Positions 43,805-51,757 of a stretch of 64,000 bases of DNA are shown piece by piece (position 1 is the stretch's first letter; each line of letters starts with the position of its first letter). Both the position numbers and the translations under genes were made by a program. The notes under the pieces were generated by a model, which worked only from the letters and a program-made list of their open reading frames with translations, was not told the origin of the DNA and made no database searches. This stretch comes from Clostridium grantii DSM 8605 (GTDB lineage Bacteria > Bacillota > Clostridia > Clostridiales > Clostridiaceae), in assembly GCF_900129965.1 (NCBI RefSeq), contig NZ_FQXM01000005.1, positions 186,001-250,000 on the forward strand, given 5' to 3'.

Positions 43805-43881
43805 AAAAGCTATATAACATAAACGGTCAAACAAATGATATAATTAATATAAAATACACAATATGTAAGGAGACCGTAGCT

Positions 43882-44120
43882 ATGAATGAGGTTTTAGAAC
43901 AATTAAAAAGCAGAAAATCAGTGAGAGTATTTGAAGATAAATTAATCGATAAAGAAGTAAAAAAAGAAATAGTACAAGCAGCCTTTGAAGCTCCAACTGC
44001 AGGAGCTATGATGCTTTTGATCTAGAAGGCTGTAATCCAAGAAAACCAGGAGAAGGGGATATTTTACTAGCTTGTGCTGATGCAATAATAGCAGCCCCGG
44101 TACCTCAATTTATTACATAA
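43882..44120 (+). pseudogene. Nitroreductase-family gene with internal deletion/frameshift
   Basis: With a good RBS (AAGGAG) the first frame reads MNEVLEQLKSRKSVRVFEDK, then EIVQAAFEAPTAGAMM and stops. A second frame continues YDAFDLEGCNPRKPGEGDIL then LACADAIIAAPVPQ and a stop. Both parts match the FMN-binding start and a later segment of nitroreductases. The centre is missing at about 44010, so an out-of-frame internal deletion is inferred. Confidence 0.8.
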
Positions 44121-44223
44121 TAGGTTTAACCATAATATTGACAATAATATAAAAAACTCAGAATATAGTATAATATTTTTGTTATAATATTGCTATAATT
44201 GTAATTTTATTGGGAGACTACAA

Positions 44224-44247
44224 GGGGCGGGCATGGAAACCCGCCCC
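44224..44247. repeat. GC-rich dispersed palindrome, copy 1
   Basis: GGGGCGGG and CCCGCCCC around CATGGAAA. It is far richer in GC than its surroundings. A diverged reverse-oriented copy lies at 63602-63625 (AGGGGCTGGTTTCCATGCC...). Such short units are often dispersed in genomes. Confidence 0.7.
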
Positions 44248-44294
44248 TACAAATAAATCCTAACTGCAACTATCTTTTAAAGTTATCATCCCTA

Positions 44295-44975
44295 TTACTT
44301 ATAAAGCTCCCCCGCCAGTTCCACCAGCGCCCCCACATCAAGAATTTCAATTCTTTTTTTACTACTTCTAATAATTTTCTTCTCATTTAACCCTTTCAAA
44401 GTCCTAGATAAATGTCTATAACTGGTTCCTAGAAGGTCAGCTATATCTGAAAAAGAGGAAGTTAAGTTAAATATTTTTTCACCAGCTGCAATATGGGATA
44501 AATAACTTGCCAGCCTATTTTCCAAAGGATACAAAATATTAATAGAGCTAATATTAGAAAGATTGTTTAATTTATCGCTTAAATTTAAACAAAGATATCT
44601 AAGAAAAATAGCATCGGTAATACAATATTTATTAATAATATCCGTTGGAATCCCAATACAAAAGGTATCCTTTAAAGCTTCTACATTTGTTTGATAGTGG
44701 CTTTTTTCTAGTATCTCTAAATCTCCGAAATTGCTAAAAGGCTCATAAAATTTCAAAAGAAAAGATTTACCATTTTCCAGTAGCACGTACACCTTTGCAT
44801 TTCCTTCTACCAAAAAATAAAAGTTCAATATTTTTTCTCCATAACTACAAATATAATCACTCTTCTCAAAGTGATAAAGTGCAGCTTCTTTTAAAGCCAC
44901 AGCGGGAAGTATTTTATTAATTTCAAATTTATTAATATAAGTATTTAATATTTTAATATCTTTAATTATTTTCAT
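44295..44975 (-). CDS. Crp/Fnr family transcriptional regulator
   Basis: 226 residues. Cyclic-nucleotide-like beta-barrel (IICSYGEKILNFYFLVEGNAKVYVLLENGKSF region, then FLLKFYEPFSNFGDLEILE) and a C-terminal winged helix (SSFSDIADLLGTSYRHLSRTLKGLNEKKII). No N-terminal Cys cluster as in Fnr. It is divergent from the two-part YdcZ-type transporter and is probably its regulator. The TAGGACA dyad between them is the likely site. YeiL-like in general layout. Confidence 0.87.
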   Translation of the reverse strand: MKIIKDIKILNTYINKFEINKILPAVALKEAALYHFEKSDYICSYGEKILNFYFLVEGNAKVYVLLENGKSFLLKFYEPFSNFGDLEILEKSHYQTNVEALKDTFCIGIPTDIINKYCITDAIFLRYLCLNLSDKLNNLSNISSINILYPLENRLASYLSHIAAGEKIFNLTSSFSDIADLLGTSYRHLSRTLKGLNEKKIIRSSKKRIEILDVGALVELAGELYK

Positions 44976-44995
44976 AATATAGTCCTTTTAACAAG

Positions 44996-45011
44996 TAGGA
45001 CAAATGTCCTA
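44996..45011. promoter_or_regulatory. Likely Crp/Fnr-family operator
   Basis: TAGGACA-AA-TGTCCTA is a perfect 7-bp dyad in the divergent promoter region between the Crp-like gene and the transporter genes. Spacing fits the Crp-fold family, but the sequence is not the standard TGTGA or TTGAT. Confidence 0.65.
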
Positions 45012-45073
45012 ATGATATTTTTAAAATTATGATACCTTATTAATGACGGAAAGTAAAGTAAGGAGGATAAAAA

Positions 45074-45493
45074 ATGTTTAAAGGACTAGCAATTTTAGAT
45101 GGAATGTTAATTTCATTAATGGTGGTTGCCAACGGATTACTGGCAATTTCTTTAGGTGACTATGCTTCGTTAATAGTTATTCACACAGTTGGATTGATAG
45201 CTATTACTTCAATTATATTAATAAAAAAGAAAAAAATAAGTTTGTTTAATGTACCATTCATATTATTTATGGGAGGGGCTATTGGAATATTCACTTTGTT
45301 TTCCAATAATGTTTGTATAGGTGAATTAGGAGTAACTTTAACTTTGGGCCTAGGGCTTTTGGGTCAAATAATTATTTCCTTTGTTATTGATCACTTTGGA
45401 TTATTTGGAGTAAAAAAATATAAATTTATGCCTAAAAAAACTTTTGGTATTTTATTAATGTGTGTTGGAATTTTTGCAATGATAAAATTATAG
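45074..45493 (+). CDS. YdcZ-type (DUF606) DMT transporter, first half
   Basis: 139 residues with five hydrophobic helices (FKGLAILDGMLISLMVVANG, HTVGLIAITSIILI, VTLTLGLGLLGQIIISFVIDHFGLFG). The motif GQIIISFVIDHFGLFG is typical of DUF606 half-size drug/metabolite transporters. Two such halves are normally paired. RBS AAGGAGG; 11 bp to the second half. Confidence 0.82.
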   Translation: MFKGLAILDGMLISLMVVANGLLAISLGDYASLIVIHTVGLIAITSIILIKKKKISLFNVPFILFMGGAIGIFTLFSNNVCIGELGVTLTLGLGLLGQIIISFVIDHFGLFGVKKYKFMPKKTFGILLMCVGIFAMIKL

Positions 45494-45504
45494 GAGGACA
45501 AAAA

Positions 45505-45957
45505 ATGATTTATATATTATTAGCTTTAGTAACTGGTGGTTCTGTTATAATATCAATAACTTTAAATGCTAAATTAGCTGAAAAAATTGGCTTAACAGGG
45601 GGAACTCTTATAAATTATTTAGTAGGATTGATAGGATCAATAATACTATATACCATTATAAATAAAGGATTTGACTTGAGATTATCACAGATTACAAATA
45701 TTCCTTTAATATATTTAACAGGAGGATTACTAGGAGTTGGGATTGTTATGATGAATAACGCCATTCTTCCTAAAATACCAGTAGTTTATACAACAGTTTT
45801 AATATTTTCAGGACAACTTATCGTAGGAATTCTAATGGATTATTTTTACTTTCACCAATTACCCACAGGCAAAATCATTGGCGGAGTATTTATTCTTCTA
45901 GGAATTTTATATAATATGAAAGTGGACAAGGCTGCTACTTTACAAACAGTGAAATAA
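45505..45957 (+). CDS. YdcZ-type (DUF606) DMT transporter, second half
   Basis: About 150 residues, five helices, with LIFSGQLIVGILMDYFYFHQLP matching the same family motif as its partner. The start at 45505 (MIYILLALVTGGSVI) has TAGGAGG just upstream; a longer in-frame extension into the first gene is rejected. Together the two give a ten-helix antiparallel pair. Substrate unknown. Confidence 0.82.
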   Translation: MIYILLALVTGGSVIISITLNAKLAEKIGLTGGTLINYLVGLIGSIILYTIINKGFDLRLSQITNIPLIYLTGGLLGVGIVMMNNAILPKIPVVYTTVLIFSGQLIVGILMDYFYFHQLPTGKIIGGVFILLGILYNMKVDKAATLQTVK

Positions 45958-45969
45958 TTAAGCAAAAAG

Positions 45970-46000
45970 AATAACTCATGTGGCAGCCACATGAGTTATT
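45970..46000. terminator. Bidirectional terminator between transporter and secreted protein genes
   Basis: AATAACTCATGTGGC and GCCACATGAGTTATT are perfect 15-bp arms with a 1-nt centre. Confidence 0.85.
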
Positions 46001-46008
46001 TACATTCT

Positions 46009-46608
46009 TTACTTTATTGCTGATAATCTTTCAGTTAAACTAGCTAATCTTGAATTCATACGAGCTAAGATAGAATCAAAAGCGGTTTGAGCTCCAGTAG
46101 CATCTTTGGCTTCAACAGCTGTTTCTAAATCATCCCATGGATGAGATACATCTTCATCAGCAGTTTTCATATCCGCACCTCTTCCACCTATTTTATCGCC
46201 TAAAGTTTCTTTCATTTCTTCTCTAGTAATTTCTCCACTTTCAACTTTGGTTTTTAAAGCATCCATTTCTTCATGTAAAGCATCACGAGTTGTTGTTAAT
46301 TCAGTTTGTAAAGCCTCATATTCAGCAGTAGCACCTGGAATAAGTTCTTCAGCACTAGCAATAATAGTAGATTGTTCTTCTTGTCTTGCAGCTCTTTCAG
46401 TTTCTCTTGCTTCTCTATTTTCTACTCCAACTTTTCCTTTTCTTCCTTCACCAGTACCTCTTCCCTCACCATTATGTTCAGCTGTAATTTGGGTTTTAGT
46501 TGCTCCGGTATCAACATTAGTATCTGTAGTAGCCGCAAATGCAGTAGTAGCACCAATTAAACTTAAAGCGATAGTTCCAGGGATTATAAAATTTCTAAAT
46601 TTATTCAT
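46009..46608 (-). CDS. Secreted helical protein of unknown function
   Basis: 199 residues with a Sec signal peptide (MNKFRNFIIPGTIALSLIG, cut after AFA). The mature part is highly charged: Gly/Arg-rich (GEGRGTGEGRKG), then long heptad-like helices (EYEALQTELTTTRDALHEEM, AFDSILARMNSRLASLTERL), probably coiled coil. It resembles small secreted DUF2680-like clostridial proteins only in general character. Good RBS AAGGAG. No family recognised. Confidence 0.7.
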   Translation of the reverse strand: MNKFRNFIIPGTIALSLIGATTAFAATTDTNVDTGATKTQITAEHNGEGRGTGEGRKGKVGVENREARETERAARQEEQSTIIASAEELIPGATAEYEALQTELTTTRDALHEEMDALKTKVESGEITREEMKETLGDKIGGRGADMKTADEDVSHPWDDLETAVEAKDATGAQTAFDSILARMNSRLASLTERLSAIK

Positions 46609-46753
46609 TATTAAACACTCCTTTTAATTTTTTTAGCTTATGCATATTTTTAAAATTAATGCATTTATTTTTGTAGGTGTTTATCCTATGAATAAATAAT
46701 ATAACAAAAATATCAAGGAATTATGAAGAAGATTTGGAAGGTTGAATATAAAC

Positions 46754-46783
46754 AAAAGAAGTTGACAATTGGCAACTTCTTTT
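46754..46783. terminator. Terminator of the minus-strand membrane protein gene
   Basis: AAAAGAAGTTG and CAACTTCTTTT perfect arms around ACAATTGG. Confidence 0.75.
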
Positions 46784-46813
46784 AATCTTCTAATTATTTA
46801 ATTGTGAACTGTT

Positions 46814-47650
46814 TTAAGTTGTTAAATTTACTCTTCCTCTTTTAAAACTAACATCTGCTTTACCAGATCTAACTTGTCCTATGTACCAGAATGCATAAGG
46901 AACTATTAATATAAAGTTCACTATACCCCAATATTTCATAAATGATGCATTATGCCATGAACTTGCATCCATAAGTGTTGGGAATAAAGTAGGAATACAA
47001 GAACGAATTATAAGGTGAGAAGCTAAGGTATATACTCTAGCCATTACATATAATTCAGGTTTCTTTTTAATTATTGGATAAATTTCTGCTGCTAAAATGA
47101 TACAAAGTGAAGAAGCAAAAAATACTGGAGTTTCTGCATAAACAAAACAAGCATTCCAAGTAGTGTATAAGAAATTCCAAGCAAGGGTAGTGAAAACAAT
47201 CAAATCCCCAGGTTTTTCAGTAGAATATCTCCAGAATTTCTTAGGAAATGGAATAGTTACACAAAGTAATAAACCACAGCCAGCATTAAAATAATTTCCC
47301 ATAGTAAAATCTTTAATAGTTGCTTCCATGATATTTAAGAATAAAACACCATAAACTATCCATAGAACCCAACCTTTTTGCAAAGATTCCCAAAACTTAC
47401 CTTTTCTTTTCTCATAGTTAGCAATTCTACAATAGCCTACGAATATTGTAGGAATGATAACACTTATTATTTTAGACCATCTAAACCAACCAACCACGCC
47501 ACCCATTAACCAAAGTGGAAAAGTAAATAAGCTAGCAATCCAAAACCATTTTGCAAACACATAATGTTTTCGCATGTATTCTACAATAAATAATAGTAAA
47601 ATAAAATAAATGCTCATAGAAAGTACATACTGCCATACAGGAATATCCAT
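46814..47650 (-). CDS. Multi-helix membrane protein (DUF5692-like), paralog of 48525-49715
   Basis: 278 residues with about eight hydrophobic helices. It shares blocks with the larger protein encoded at 48525-49715: WFRWSKIISVI against WFKWVKLYSVV, NIMEATIKDFTMGNYFNAGCG against NILEAVSQDFSMGKLPNILNG, then TTLAWNFLYTTWNACFVY against TTLWIIAYDVWNWVFVY. MDIPVWQY at 47650 follows GGAGGGG and is the start; an upstream extension through the promoter is rejected. Its promoter carries the same operator as its paralog. Function unknown. Confidence 0.8.
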   Translation of the reverse strand: MDIPVWQYVLSMSIYFILLLFIVEYMRKHYVFAKWFWIASLFTFPLWLMGGVVGWFRWSKIISVIIPTIFVGYCRIANYEKRKGKFWESLQKGWVLWIVYGVLFLNIMEATIKDFTMGNYFNAGCGLLLCVTIPFPKKFWRYSTEKPGDLIVFTTLAWNFLYTTWNACFVYAETPVFFASSLCIILAAEIYPIIKKKPELYVMARVYTLASHLIIRSCIPTLFPTLMDASSWHNASFMKYWGIVNFILIVPYAFWYIGQVRSGKADVSFKRGRVNLTT

Positions 47651-47700
47651 AACATTCCCCTCCAAAATTATTATTTTTTTAAAACAAAAAAACATGCAAC

Positions 47701-47752
47701 ATAACGATTGTTCGGTTAATATAATTGTAACAAACTTGGCAAACTTAGTCAA
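47701..47752 (-). promoter_or_regulatory. Promoter and TetR-type operator, copy 1
   Basis: On the minus strand: TTGACT (47752-47747), 17-bp spacer, TACAAT (47729-47724), then TTAACCGAACAATCGTTAT over the start site. The -10 and the ACCGAAC..T.GTTATG block recur before the paralogous gene at 49746-49797. Confidence 0.78.
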
Positions 47753-47871
47753 TGAAATCCTTAACATAAATTGAAAAAATAATTAATGAAATATATAAAC
47801 TTTTGTTCTGTATTTTTGTGCTATAATAAAAAGAAATAATGACACATAAAAATGCATAAAGGAGGAAAAAC

Positions 47872-48483
47872 ATGGCTGTAGATGGAAAAGAACGTATAGT
47901 TCAAGCTACTAAAAAGGTAATAGCTAGAAGTGGAATTACAGGGGCAACCATGAGAGCAATAGCTCAAGAAGCAGGCCTTAGCACAGGAGCTATCTACCAT
48001 TATTATAAAAGCAAAGAAGAAATATTATATGAAATAATGGATACTAGTCTTTCAGAAACTGTTAGAGTAGAGGAAGAGCGTCGTATCAATAATTATACAA
48101 CAGAGCATCTTATAGATATAATAGCTGAAAGAATAGGGGATAGATTTAGAAAAAAAGAAGAAAATACTTTGCAATTTCATTTGTCTAAAGAAGGTATTCT
48201 AGGGGATGAAGCTATTAAAGCAAAATTTCATAAAAAATATGAAGAATGGATACGCAACACAGAAGATCTACTAGGTGTACTATACAGTAAAAAATCTCCA
48301 AAACAGATGAAAGCAGTATGTTCATTACTTATAGGAGCAATAGATGGAGTAGTAATGCAATTATTATTAGAATCCAATCAAGCAGAAATAGAAGATATAA
48401 CTGAGGTATATAAAGAATTATTAAAAGTGGGAATACCTAATTTCTTGGATCATTTAAATGAACTAGAAAAAGATAGTAAATAG
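47872..48483 (+). CDS. TetR family transcriptional regulator
   Basis: 203 residues. An HTH domain with ATMRAIAQEAGLSTGAIYHYYKSKEEILY, then an all-helical ligand domain. RBS AAAGGAGG. It lies between two paralogous membrane protein genes that share an operator, so it is the prime candidate for their repressor. Its own promoter (TATAAT near 47822) has no visible copy of that operator. Confidence 0.9.
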   Translation: MAVDGKERIVQATKKVIARSGITGATMRAIAQEAGLSTGAIYHYYKSKEEILYEIMDTSLSETVRVEEERRINNYTTEHLIDIIAERIGDRFRKKEENTLQFHLSKEGILGDEAIKAKFHKKYEEWIRNTEDLLGVLYSKKSPKQMKAVCSLLIGAIDGVVMQLLLESNQAEIEDITEVYKELLKVGIPNFLDHLNELEKDSK

Positions 48484-48487
48484 CGAA

Positions 48488-48522
48488 GAAAAAGCTTCCG
48501 CGTTGGCGGAAGCTTTAATATT
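48488..48522. terminator. Bidirectional terminator
   Basis: AAAGCTTCCGC and GCGGAAGCTTT arms around GTTG, then AATATTTTTT. Between the TetR gene and the convergent membrane protein gene. Confidence 0.88.
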
Positions 48523-48524
48523 TT

Positions 48525-49715
48525 TTATTTAGTAGCTAATTTCATCTTTTTATCCTTAGATAAAGATTTAAGAAATACAACTAAACAAATAACGTTTAAA
48601 ATAATACTTATAAAAGCAACTAAATTCATAGTTAAATCATTTCTAAACACCATTAATTGCATAGATTCTGTAAATCTTGGGAAAGTAAAATAATAAATAA
48701 ACCAAGCAGCAAGTGTAAATCCTCTTGCTTGTAACCAAGTACCTTTTTTAATAAATAAAGCTGGTATAGTACAAGATACAATTACCATAAATTGACCTGA
48801 AGCAGAGCCAGGGAAATTTAAATAAACAAAAACCCAGTTCCAAACATCATAAGCTATAATCCAAAGAGTTGTCATCAAAGGCCAAACCATATCTCCTTCT
48901 TTTGAATCATCTTTTTTAAGCCCTTTCCAGCCATAATAAAGAGTGATAATTGAGAATATACCTGCTAAACCATTTAATATATTAGGCAATTTACCCATAG
49001 AAAAATCCTGGGAAACAGCTTCTAAAATATTTAAACCTAAAATAGTTGCAGCGATAAATTTAGCAGAATTTTTCTTTCCAAACTTAGTATATCTAACAAG
49101 GAAAAACCAGAAAACAGCAAAAACTACAGAATAAAGTTTTACCCATTTAAACCAGTGGCTAACTCCTTGTTTTGCAAAAATAGGAATAAAAGCAAAAGGA
49201 ATAATAAAGTAAATTATAATAGTTGCCCACTTATATTTTCTACATAATTCATTTATACCAATCAAAACTATAGGAATCAATAACCAATAGAAAAAAGCTA
49301 GTCCACCTTTATGAAGATTAATAACACCAGTATATTCATCAGTGACAAAATCTATTTGAGAATCTGATTTTACTGTTAATACAGCATTATCAAAAGAAGT
49401 GATTTTATCATCTCCAGCACTGATAATCTGAATTTCATCACCATTTCTTTCAAATTTTTTAGTTTCAGTTAAATTTAAATCTCCAGATTCTTCTGTTAAA
49501 TCAACAGTTCCATTTTCATTAAATTCAAATCTAAAAAATAAACCACCATCACTGGATTCTTTACCATCTATAAGAGTTTGCCAAGTTCCAGAAATACTAT
49601 TATCATCAGCTTTTGCTACGAAAGATAGTGAGCACATTGATAAAATGGCCACAAGTAAAATAAGTATAAATTTTGTAATATTGCGACTAAAAACGTTTTC
49701 TTTAAAACTTTCCAT
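48525..49715 (-). CDS. Membrane protein with exported beta-domain (DUF5692-like), paralog of 46814-47650
   Basis: About 396 residues. A signal-like first helix (FILILLVAILSMCSLSFVAKA) is followed by an external domain of about 100 residues with a lipocalin-like repeat feel (SGTWQTLIDGKESSDGGLFF, KFERNGDEIQII). Then about nine helices homologous to the neighbour at 46814-47650. MESFKENVF at 49715 has AAAGGGG upstream; an earlier in-frame Met runs through the operator and is rejected. The extra sensor-like domain distinguishes it from its paralog. Confidence 0.8.
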   Translation of the reverse strand: MESFKENVFSRNITKFILILLVAILSMCSLSFVAKADDNSISGTWQTLIDGKESSDGGLFFRFEFNENGTVDLTEESGDLNLTETKKFERNGDEIQIISAGDDKITSFDNAVLTVKSDSQIDFVTDEYTGVINLHKGGLAFFYWLLIPIVLIGINELCRKYKWATIIIYFIIPFAFIPIFAKQGVSHWFKWVKLYSVVFAVFWFFLVRYTKFGKKNSAKFIAATILGLNILEAVSQDFSMGKLPNILNGLAGIFSIITLYYGWKGLKKDDSKEGDMVWPLMTTLWIIAYDVWNWVFVYLNFPGSASGQFMVIVSCTIPALFIKKGTWLQARGFTLAAWFIYYFTFPRFTESMQLMVFRNDLTMNLVAFISIILNVICLVVFLKSLSKDKKMKLATK

Positions 49716-49745
49716 AGTTCTATCCCCTTTAAATTTTCTACTTGT

Positions 49746-49797
49746 CATAACAAGCGTTCGGTAATGTAATTGTAACAAAATTATGAATTTACGTCAA
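49746..49797 (-). promoter_or_regulatory. Promoter and TetR-type operator, copy 2
   Basis: On the minus strand: TTGACG (49797-49792), 17-bp spacer, TACAAT (49774-49769), then TTACCGAACGCTTGTTATG. Same spacing and block as copy 1. Confidence 0.78.
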
Positions 49798-49845
49798 TAA
49801 AATTCATAATATTTTGTTAAAAAAATAACTATACATATAATAAAA

Positions 49846-49903
49846 AAAGGTTCATGATTTCAGAGGAAAATTTCATTAACTCTGAAACCGTGAACCTTAA
49901 AAT
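49846..49903. terminator. Long hairpin terminator
   Basis: AAGGTTCATGATTTCAGAG pairs with CTCTGAAACCGTGAACCTT with two mismatches; loop about 14 nt. Ends the HsmA-like gene on the minus strand. Confidence 0.8.
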
Positions 49904-49914
49904 TTTAATTCTTG

Positions 49915-50280
49915 TTACTTCATTGCAAAAATCATACCAGACAGAAAAGGAACTAGCCATATAAGCCAAACTAAAAGACTAAATTTATGAAAATTTAATT
50001 TCATATTTTCATCCTTTTTCACTAATACCACAGTTGCCCAAACAGCATGAAAAATCATAAGAATTATGGCAAGAAGCCCGGTAATACCATGAAAATTAAA
50101 TTGGAATGAATTGCCGGAAAGATTACTCATAAGAGTGGTTCCGATGGTGTCAAATGCAAGACCTATCCAAAATATTACTAGATGCCACTTTTTTAAACTA
50201 CCTTGTATTTTTTCGCTCCACACTCCAATGGTATAGAATACTAAAGCTAAAGTAATCGTTACTATTGCATAAATAAGCAT
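49915..50280 (-). CDS. HsmA-like small membrane protein (TIGR03987 type)
   Basis: 121 residues, four helices. His residues lie in or near helices (KKWHLVIFWIGLAFDTIGTT, FNFHGITGLLAIILMIFHAVW, LNFHKFSLLVWLIWLVPFLSG). This matches the TIGR03987/HsmA family as I recall it; the His pattern could bind haem. RBS GAGGAG. Function unknown. Confidence 0.72.
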   Translation of the reverse strand: MLIYAIVTITLALVFYTIGVWSEKIQGSLKKWHLVIFWIGLAFDTIGTTLMSNLSGNSFQFNFHGITGLLAIILMIFHAVWATVVLVKKDENMKLNFHKFSLLVWLIWLVPFLSGMIFAMK

Positions 50281-50340
50281 AATTTTTTCTCCTCGTCGTT
50301 TTTTTTTAGATTCTTCTGTAAGTTTATTATGAAGCTTGTT

Positions 50341-51609
50341 TTATTTTTTTTGACTTTGTTTTTTTATGTTGTTATTATTTTTTTTTCTTCTCATTTTAGC
50401 GTAAGGATTAGAATTGGGTTTTTTACTTGATTTTCTATTTTTTGATACATCAGCTGTAACAATAGGAGCGTCACCCATAGGATAAGCATGATTTTCAATT
50501 AAAGGAATAGATTTATCTATAAGTTTTTCAATGTCTTTAAGAAAATCTTTTTCTTCATGGTCACAAAAAGTAATTGCAATACCATTATTACCAGCTCTAC
50601 CGGTACGACCAATTCTATGAACGTAAGTTTCTGGGGGATTAGGCATGTCAAAATTAATTACATGAGACAATTCATCCACATCAATTCCTCTTGCAGCTAT
50701 ATCGGTAGCTACCAAAACTCTAGTTTTACCAGATTTGAAATCATTTAATGCCTTTTGTCTAGCAGATTGTGATTTATTTCCATGAATAGCTTGTGCATTA
50801 ATTCCAGCTTTTTCTAAATCAGCTGTGATTTTATTTGCACCACGTTTTGTACGTGAAAAAACAAGGGCGGAAACTATAGATTTATCTTTTAATATATCAT
50901 TAAGTAAGAATTTCTTATTCTTTTTATCCACATAATACATACATTGGTCAACGGTATCCACTGTGGAGGAAACTGGAGCCACTGCAACTTTTTCAGGGTT
51001 AACAAGAATTGAATCTACTAATTGAGAAATTTCTTTTGGCATAGTTGCTGAAAAAAGAAGTGTTTGTCTTTCTTTAGGAAGTTTTGATATGATTTTTTTA
51101 ACATCATGAATAAATCCCATATCCAACATTCTGTCTGCTTCATCAAGCACAAAATAATTTATATCATTTAATTTAATATAATTTTGATTCATTAAATCCA
51201 ATAATCTACCAGGCGTAGCAACTAAAATATCTACCCCAGCTCTTAAAGCGTTAATTTGATGCATTTTTGTTACACCGCCAAAAATAACTGTGTTTTTAAA
51301 ATTTAAGTATTTTCCATACTCAGTAAAACTTTCATCGATTTGAATAGCAAGTTCTCTAGTAGGAGCTAGTATCAATGCTTTTATTTTCTTAGGTGTTTTT
51401 GTGTTGAATTTTTCATTATAAAGGTTTTGAAGAATAGGAATAGCGAAAGCAGCAGTTTTACCAGTGCCCGTTTGTGCACAACCTAAAATGTCTTTTCCTT
51501 CTAGTAGTATAGGAATAGATTGTTGTTGAATAGGAGTAGGATTTATATAACCTTTTTCATCCAAAGCTCTAAGTATATTTTTGTTAATATTAAAATTCTC
51601 GAATAACAT
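50341..51609 (-). CDS. DEAD-box RNA helicase
   Basis: 422 residues with all core motifs: GCAQTGTGKTAAF (I), PTRELA (Ia), DEAD (II), SAT (III), ARGIDV (V) and HRIGRTGRAG (VI). The C-terminal tail is short and Lys/Asn-rich (KKPNSNPYAKMRRKKNNN), for RNA contact. It resembles RhlE/CshA-type helicases in cold adaptation, ribosome assembly and RNA decay. RBS AAGGAG. Confidence 0.93.
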   Translation of the reverse strand: MLFENFNINKNILRALDEKGYINPTPIQQQSIPILLEGKDILGCAQTGTGKTAAFAIPILQNLYNEKFNTKTPKKIKALILAPTRELAIQIDESFTEYGKYLNFKNTVIFGGVTKMHQINALRAGVDILVATPGRLLDLMNQNYIKLNDINYFVLDEADRMLDMGFIHDVKKIISKLPKERQTLLFSATMPKEISQLVDSILVNPEKVAVAPVSSTVDTVDQCMYYVDKKNKKFLLNDILKDKSIVSALVFSRTKRGANKITADLEKAGINAQAIHGNKSQSARQKALNDFKSGKTRVLVATDIAARGIDVDELSHVINFDMPNPPETYVHRIGRTGRAGNNGIAITFCDHEEKDFLKDIEKLIDKSIPLIENHAYPMGDAPIVTADVSKNRKSSKKPNSNPYAKMRRKKNNNNIKKQSQKK

Positions 51610-51757
51610 GTTTCTCCTTCGTAAAGTAGCTTTTGAATTTTAAATGCCATAAATTATGCTAATATATTATAATGCATCTATTTAATCTACTTTCTATTGA
51701 TACTATAAGCATAACTTTAATTATACCACACAAAATCAAACCCCGCACAAAAACCTT

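Noticed and set aside
46247..46627. 126-aa plus-strand frame opposite the secreted protein gene
   Set aside because: Low-complexity Ser/Val/Pro antisense of the charged coding region; the minus gene has a signal peptide and RBS.
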